A model generated the notes under the pieces. That model was not told the origin of the DNA. It saw only the letters and a list, made by a program, of their open reading frames with translations, and did no database searches. Of a stretch of DNA of 8,851 nt, positions 4,863 through 8,851 are shown one piece after another. The stretch comes from Desulfurellales bacterium (GTDB taxonomy: Bacteria; Campylobacterota_A; Desulfurellia; Desulfurellales; Hippeaceae). A program made the translations under genes and the position numbers. The number at the start of each line of letters is the position of its first letter. Positions within the stretch are counted from its first letter, which is position 1. The stretch is from positions 1 to 8,851 of the forward strand of contig JALTDI010000123.1 in the NCBI GenBank assembly GCA_027074255.1, in the 5' to 3' direction.

Positions 4863-4877
4863 AGTAAAAGGAAAAGT

Positions 4878-5750
4878 ATGAAGATAAAGTTTAAAATATT
4901 ATTGATGTTATTGAGTGTCAATATAGCGTATGCGAATGTAAATGTCGTTGTGAGCATCTTGCCACAGCAAACATTTGTTGAAAAGATTGGTGGCGATAAA
5001 GTAGATGTTACAACCATGGTAAAACCAGGAAACAGCCCACATACTTATGAACCAAAACCCTCTCAGATGAAAGATATAGCAAAAGCTGATATCTATTTTT
5101 CTATTGGTGTAGAGTTTGAAGAATCATGGTTAGCAAAATTTTCAAATCAAAACAAAAAGATGAAAATTGTTGATTTATCTACTGGTATTGCAAAAATGGA
5201 GATGCTAGAGCATCATCATGATGAAAATGCACATGAAGAGCAACATGGAGATCACCATCACGACGGATTAGATCCACATATTTGGACAAGCCCAGCAAAT
5301 GTAAAACTTATGGCTAAAAATATTTTATTTGCACTTGTAAGTAAAGATGCCCAAAACAAAGCATATTATATGGCCAATTACAATAAGTTTATGAACCATA
5401 TCAGTGATACTGATAAGAAAATCAACAAGATATTGGCAAATACTAAAACAGGGACGAAATTTATGGTATTTCATCCATCATGGGGATATTTTGCTGCTTA
5501 TTATGGACTCACTCAGCTTGCTATAGAAATTGAAGGAAAAGAACCTAAACCAAGAGCATTAGAGAGTATCATTAAAAAAGCAAGAAAAGAAAAGATAAAA
5601 GCAATATTTGTACAAAAAGAGTTTTCAGATAAAAGTGCCAAAGTGCTTGCAACGGAACTCAATATAAAAGTAATCAAAATAACACCACTAGCAAAAGAGT
5701 GGTCAAAAAATCTCATCAATATAGCAGAAGCAATTGCAAACAACCACTAA
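4878..5750 (+). CDS. znuA: ZnuA, periplasmic zinc-binding protein of the zinc ABC importer
   Basis: Starting at ATG 4878 the product is 290 aa with a signal peptide cleaved near AYA-N (residue 19). An in-frame TTG at 4833 would add 15 residues but has no ribosome binding site and lies inside the operator, while AAAAGGA precedes 4878. Cluster A-I features are clear: NSPHTYEPKPSQ with H55, H134 in LDPHIW, and H199 in VFHPSWGYF, matching the three histidine zinc ligands. The acid- and His-rich loop typical of ZnuA is at about 111-128 (EHHHDENAHEEQHGDHHHD). Where manganese-type relatives have an aspartate ligand near the C-terminus (DPL), this protein has TPL (269-271). That agrees with zinc-type proteins, which do not need it. 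First gene of the operon; delivers zinc to ZnuB/ZnuC. Confidence 0.92.
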   Translation: MKIKFKILLMLLSVNIAYANVNVVVSILPQQTFVEKIGGDKVDVTTMVKPGNSPHTYEPKPSQMKDIAKADIYFSIGVEFEESWLAKFSNQNKKMKIVDLSTGIAKMEMLEHHHDENAHEEQHGDHHHDGLDPHIWTSPANVKLMAKNILFALVSKDAQNKAYYMANYNKFMNHISDTDKKINKILANTKTGTKFMVFHPSWGYFAAYYGLTQLAIEIEGKEPKPRALESIIKKARKEKIKAIFVQKEFSDKSAKVLATELNIKVIKITPLAKEWSKNLINIAEAIANNH

Positions 5751-6486
5751 TAGGGCTATAGAAGTTTCAAACCTTAGTTTTTCTTACGAAAAGCAAAAGG
5801 TTTTACAAGATATTAATTTCACCATTCAAGAAAAAGAGTTTCTTGCTATCATCGGACCCAATGGTGGTGGAAAATCTACCTTGTTAAAACTCTTACTGGG
5901 CATACATACTTTACAACAGGGTCAAATCACCATATTTGGTAAGCACTATTCAAAACAAATAGCAAACATTGGGTATGTACCTCAAAATACAAATATCAAT
6001 ATTCATTTTCCCATAAGTGTATTGGAAGTTGTCATGATGGGGCAAAATAGTTTTAAAAAAAGAATTTTTGGCTATAAAAAAGAGGAAAAGATACAGGCAT
6101 TAGAGACATTAAAAAAAGTGAATATGGATGCTTTTGCATCTCAATCTATTTCAGAACTCTCTGGTGGACAGAGACAAAGAGTTTTTATAGCAAGAGCACT
6201 CTTTTCAAATCCAAAAATACTACTGCTTGATGAACCCACTTCAAGCCTTGATGCTGAGAGTTCTAAACTTGTTTATGAAACACTTGATGCCTTAAATAAA
6301 CATATCACAGTAGTGGTTGTGAGCCACGATATTTCCATCATTTTACAACATGCCACGAGAGCATTTTATATTAATAAAAAATTATTCAACCATGATTTAC
6401 ACCACATTCAAAAAAATCACCTTGACAAAGATGCACATATATGTGAAGTGGAACTCTTAGAGATGTTGGGAGCCAAAACATGTTAG
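5734..6486 (+). CDS. znuC: ZnuC, ATPase of the zinc ABC importer
   Basis: The 250-aa ATPase has Walker A GPNGGGKST (41-49), Q-loop Q84, signature LSGGQ (142-146), Walker B ILLLDEP (162-168), D-loop SLD and switch histidine H198 (VVSHD). A histidine-rich tail (NHDLHHIQKNHLDKDAH, about 219-235) could sense or bind zinc, as seen in other ZnuC proteins. The start is taken as TTG 5734, overlapping znuA by 17 nt, because no ATG occurs before the first beta strand. Translation is presumably coupled to znuA. The exact start is less certain than the identity. Confidence 0.9.
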   Translation: MQTTTNRAIEVSNLSFSYEKQKVLQDINFTIQEKEFLAIIGPNGGGKSTLLKLLLGIHTLQQGQITIFGKHYSKQIANIGYVPQNTNINIHFPISVLEVVMMGQNSFKKRIFGYKKEEKIQALETLKKVNMDAFASQSISELSGGQRQRVFIARALFSNPKILLLDEPTSSLDAESSKLVYETLDALNKHITVVVVSHDISIILQHATRAFYINKKLFNHDLHHIQKNHLDKDAHICEVELLEMLGAKTC

Positions 6487-7289
6487 AAACACTCTCTTAC
6501 ACTTTTATTCAAAATGCGATCATAGCTGCTGTATTGGTAAGTATGATTACTGGCATTATCGGTAGTTTAGTGGTTGTAAACAAGATGGTTTTTTTGTCAG
6601 GAGGTATTGCACATAGTGCCTATGGTGGGATAGGGCTTGCCATCTTTTTTGGCTTACCTATGCTTCTTTCTACTTCACTGTTTTGTATTTTTGTTACCAT
6701 TCTCATAGCCTTAGCAAGCTATAAACAGAGGGAAAACTTAGATATTCTTATAGGTCTTACATGGGCTGTGGGTATGTCCTTGGGGATTATATTGGTAGAT
6801 TTGACGCCAGGGTATCAATCAGACTTGATGAGTTACCTCTTTGGCTCACTCTTGGCAGTCAGTTCAGATGATATTTACTATATGTCCATACTATTAGTGG
6901 TAATTATTGGGATTGTTTTTACTTTTTATAGAGAGATTTTATCTGTATCTTATGATAGCGAGTATGCTAGTTTAAGAGGTGTAAAAACACGATTTTTTTA
7001 TACTACTATTTTAATATTATCAGGTTTAACGATTGTAGTCTCCATTAAGGTTGTTGGGCTTATTCTTGTCATAGCACTTTTAACCATTCCTATTTACATA
7101 GCAAGTTTTTTTTCCAAAAGCCTACTTTGGATGATGATATATGCATCCCTCTTGTCTCTCTTTTTCTCACTCGTAGGCTTAGTGTTGTCTTATAACTTTG
7201 ATTTAAGCTCTGGACCTTCTATTATTATTGTAAGCTCGATTTTTTTGTTGCTTGCATTTACATTCAAACAGATAAGGAGGGCATCATAA
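6480..7289 (+). CDS. znuB: ZnuB, permease of the zinc ABC importer (ABC-3 family)
   Basis: The 269-aa membrane protein has about eight hydrophobic segments and the ABC-3 family signatures: SGGIAHSAYGGIGLA (40-54), the cytoplasmic coupling region around LRGVKTRFFY (about 165-174), KVVGLILVIALLTIPI (about 190-205) and SSGPSIIIVSS near the C-terminus. ATG 6480 overlaps the end of znuC by 7 nt (ATGTTAG). Length and topology are normal for ZnuB/MntB/TroC-type permeases. The zinc assignment rests on the His-rich ZnuA partner. Confidence 0.9.
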   Translation: MLETLSYTFIQNAIIAAVLVSMITGIIGSLVVVNKMVFLSGGIAHSAYGGIGLAIFFGLPMLLSTSLFCIFVTILIALASYKQRENLDILIGLTWAVGMSLGIILVDLTPGYQSDLMSYLFGSLLAVSSDDIYYMSILLVVIIGIVFTFYREILSVSYDSEYASLRGVKTRFFYTTILILSGLTIVVSIKVVGLILVIALLTIPIYIASFFSKSLLWMMIYASLLSLFFSLVGLVLSYNFDLSSGPSIIIVSSIFLLLAFTFKQIRRAS

Positions 7290-8752
7290 TGAATATTTTA
7301 AGAAAGTCAATGGTCTCTTCTCTAGCCAAAATACTATTTTTGCTTCCTCTGTTTTTTAGCAATAGCTATGGCTGTGCAGCTTGTATGCTAATGACTCCAT
7401 CTGTAGAAGTTGATGTTCAAATGAACATCAAAGAAAAAAAACTCAATCATATCTATTTTGCATGGAATTTTTCAAAAGATTTTACAACTACAATAATGGG
7501 TCAATATGATAAAAATAGAGATAAAAAGCTTGATAAAAAAGAGTTAGACAATCTCCATCAAGCTTTTCTTGATTATCTCCGACCAAAAAATATGCTAACT
7601 ACAATTGAATATGCCGATCAAAATGCTTCAGAACCTACACAATTACATCCAAAATATGATAATTTTGAAATTACTAAAGTGAATGATTTGTTTGTTGTTA
7701 CCTACAATGCTACACTTAAAAAAGAGATTTTTAACGGTGCAGATTTATCCATAACACTCATGGATAATAACAACTTTTTCACATTTAGAATTAGAAAACT
7801 ACATATAAATAAATGTAATTTTGCATATTCAAAAAATCTCTATCTCTTTACGGCTTCCATGCTCTTTACGGAGAAATCTATGATAGATAAAACTCAATCA
7901 TTGAAAACAGTTCAGACAATAGAAAAAAAGACTACAGAAGCATCAAAACAAGAAAAAGAAAAAGTTCAAGATAGCCTTTTAAAAAGAAGTATGGAAAAAG
8001 TTAAATCTCTTTTTGAATCTATAAAAGATGAAAAAAATCCTATTACCTATCTCTCATTACTCTTGTTTGCCTATCTATACGGAGTAATACATGCTATGGG
8101 ACCAGGTCATGGCAAGACACTTGTTGCAAGCTACTTTCTCTCTAACGAGAGATCATACCTCAAAGCCTTGTTTATTTCTCTCGCTATTGGGATAGTGCAT
8201 ACTTTTTCAGCATTTATCTTAACTGTTGTTATTTACTTTGTTCTCAATACTCTCTTAGCACAATTTTTAGGCGATACAGTATATTACACTACAAAAATTT
8301 CAGCACTTATTATTATCTCTATAGCCATCTACTTGATTTACACAAAATACTTGGCATATAAAGCGATAAAAAAGGAGCAAGAAGCTGCAAAAAAAGCACC
8401 AAAGTTTACATTTAGTGCTTCACCTGCTCATATCTCTACATGTGGCTGTGCATCATGCAAGGTTGATAAAGATTCGACAGATATAGCACTCATTATCTCT
8501 GCTGGGATTATACCCTGTCCAGGAACGACCACACTCTTTATCTTTGCACTCTCTACGGGTCTTTACTATGCTGGTTTCATCTCTGCTCTGGTTATGAGCC
8601 TTGGCATGAGTAGCGTGATTTTTGTTTCTGCACTATTAAGCACTATTGTACGCAAGAAAGTACTAAAATCAAATGATACATTGAAACAATATTTAGAGTT
8701 TGGGAGTTTAGCAATTATACTTGTCTTAGGAGCTGTTTTACTTTTTGCTTGA
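7289..8752 (+). CDS. Fused DUF1007-like periplasmic domain and NicO (RcnA-like) metal transporter
   Basis: The 487-aa product has a signal sequence (to about residue 28) and then a periplasmic domain (about 29-200) resembling DUF1007, including an EF-hand-like loop D74-N76-D78-K80-D82-E85 (DKNRDKKLDKKE). A charged, possibly coiled linker (about 200-248) leads to a NicO/RcnA-type membrane domain with HAMGPGHGKT (268-277), further membrane helices, and IIPCPGTTTLF (407-417). NicO proteins move nickel or cobalt, and some relatives are linked to other metals; direction cannot be told. Two Cys clusters stand out: CAAC (29-32) at the predicted mature N-terminus and CGCASC (385-390) in the central loop, which is His-rich in RcnA. 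The start ATG 7289 overlaps the znuB stop (TAATG) with AAGGAGGG upstream, so it is co-translated with zinc import genes. Confidence 0.78.
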   Translation: MNILRKSMVSSLAKILFLLPLFFSNSYGCAACMLMTPSVEVDVQMNIKEKKLNHIYFAWNFSKDFTTTIMGQYDKNRDKKLDKKELDNLHQAFLDYLRPKNMLTTIEYADQNASEPTQLHPKYDNFEITKVNDLFVVTYNATLKKEIFNGADLSITLMDNNNFFTFRIRKLHINKCNFAYSKNLYLFTASMLFTEKSMIDKTQSLKTVQTIEKKTTEASKQEKEKVQDSLLKRSMEKVKSLFESIKDEKNPITYLSLLLFAYLYGVIHAMGPGHGKTLVASYFLSNERSYLKALFISLAIGIVHTFSAFILTVVIYFVLNTLLAQFLGDTVYYTTKISALIIISIAIYLIYTKYLAYKAIKKEQEAAKKAPKFTFSASPAHISTCGCASCKVDKDSTDIALIISAGIIPCPGTTTLFIFALSTGLYYAGFISALVMSLGMSSVIFVSALLSTIVRKKVLKSNDTLKQYLEFGSLAIILVLGAVLLFA

Positions 8753-8818
8753 TATTTGATGATTTTTATCAACACCTTAGGCAAAAAATCTTAGCTAAAG
8801 CGAAAAACATCACCCCTA

Positions 8819-8847
8819 TTGACTTGTGAACATATGACCGATATAAT
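8819..8847 (+). promoter_or_regulatory. Strong sigma70 promoter at the right edge
   Basis: TTGACT (8819-8824), a 17-nt spacer, and TATAAT (8842-8847) give a nearly consensus promoter pointing out of the window. The predicted start (about 8854) falls just beyond the last base, so the gene it drives is not visible. Such a complete -35 is unusual in Campylobacterota outside strongly expressed genes such as tRNA or rRNA operons. Confidence 0.75.
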
Positions 8848-8851
8848 TTCA

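Noticed and set aside
4833..4877. Extended N-terminus of ZnuA from TTG at 4833
   Set aside because: No ribosome binding site, starts inside the predicted promoter, and would put 15 polar residues before a normal signal peptide. ATG 4878 has AAAAGGA upstream.
8753..8818. Terminator after the NicO-like gene
   Set aside because: Only a weak TTGAT/ATCAA pairing without a downstream T-run. No convincing intrinsic terminator is visible, so transcription may end by other means or read on.

Overview
The window is AT-rich and gene-dense. It carries two metal-related gene blocks and most likely comes from a Campylobacterota chromosome (Sulfurimonas/Sulfurovum/Arcobacter-like). The best taxonomic pointers are a Csd4/Pgp1-type (M99) peptidoglycan carboxypeptidase with the Gln/Glu/His zinc site known from Helicobacter and Campylobacter, the low GC and the AT-rich codon use. 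The genus is inference. I see no mobile element, CRISPR array, rRNA or tRNA gene.

Left block (1-1905). A partial Fur-superfamily regulator (minus strand, TTG start at 332, running off the left edge) is divergent from a short operon: an unrecognised 54-aa protein (744-908) overlapping an NMT1/THI5-like periplasmic binding protein (902-1873), closed by a hairpin terminator. The ~410-base gap between them holds a perfect 7-1-7 Fur box plus two degenerate ones. On the minus strand it also holds a long structured leader for the regulator gene. The leader contains two tandem hairpins of identical architecture: different stems, but the same 8-nt bulge U(A/G)AUGAAG. This is the least explained and most interesting part of the window.

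Middle block (1987-4751, minus strand). This is a tightly packed operon of a Csd4-like carboxypeptidase, a second Fur-family regulator (probably zinc-type), and a short SbmA/BacA-family inner-membrane transporter. The carboxypeptidase and regulator genes overlap by 8 nt, and 13 nt separate regulator and transporter.

Right block (4878-8752, plus strand). This is a zinc-uptake operon, znuA-znuC-znuB, translationally coupled to a fused DUF1007-NicO-like membrane protein. It is divergent from the middle block. The shared ~125-bp intergenic region carries a long imperfect inverted repeat built on a TTGCAATTG-like element, which covers the znuA promoter and is a good candidate operator for the neighbouring regulator. 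At the far right edge a near-consensus sigma70 promoter points out of the window.

Inferred picture: the left block is an iron-responsive (Fur-box) uptake unit with its own divergent, atypical regulator. The middle and right blocks form one zinc-responsive locus joining zinc import, a second metal transporter, a zinc-dependent wall enzyme and a peptide transporter.
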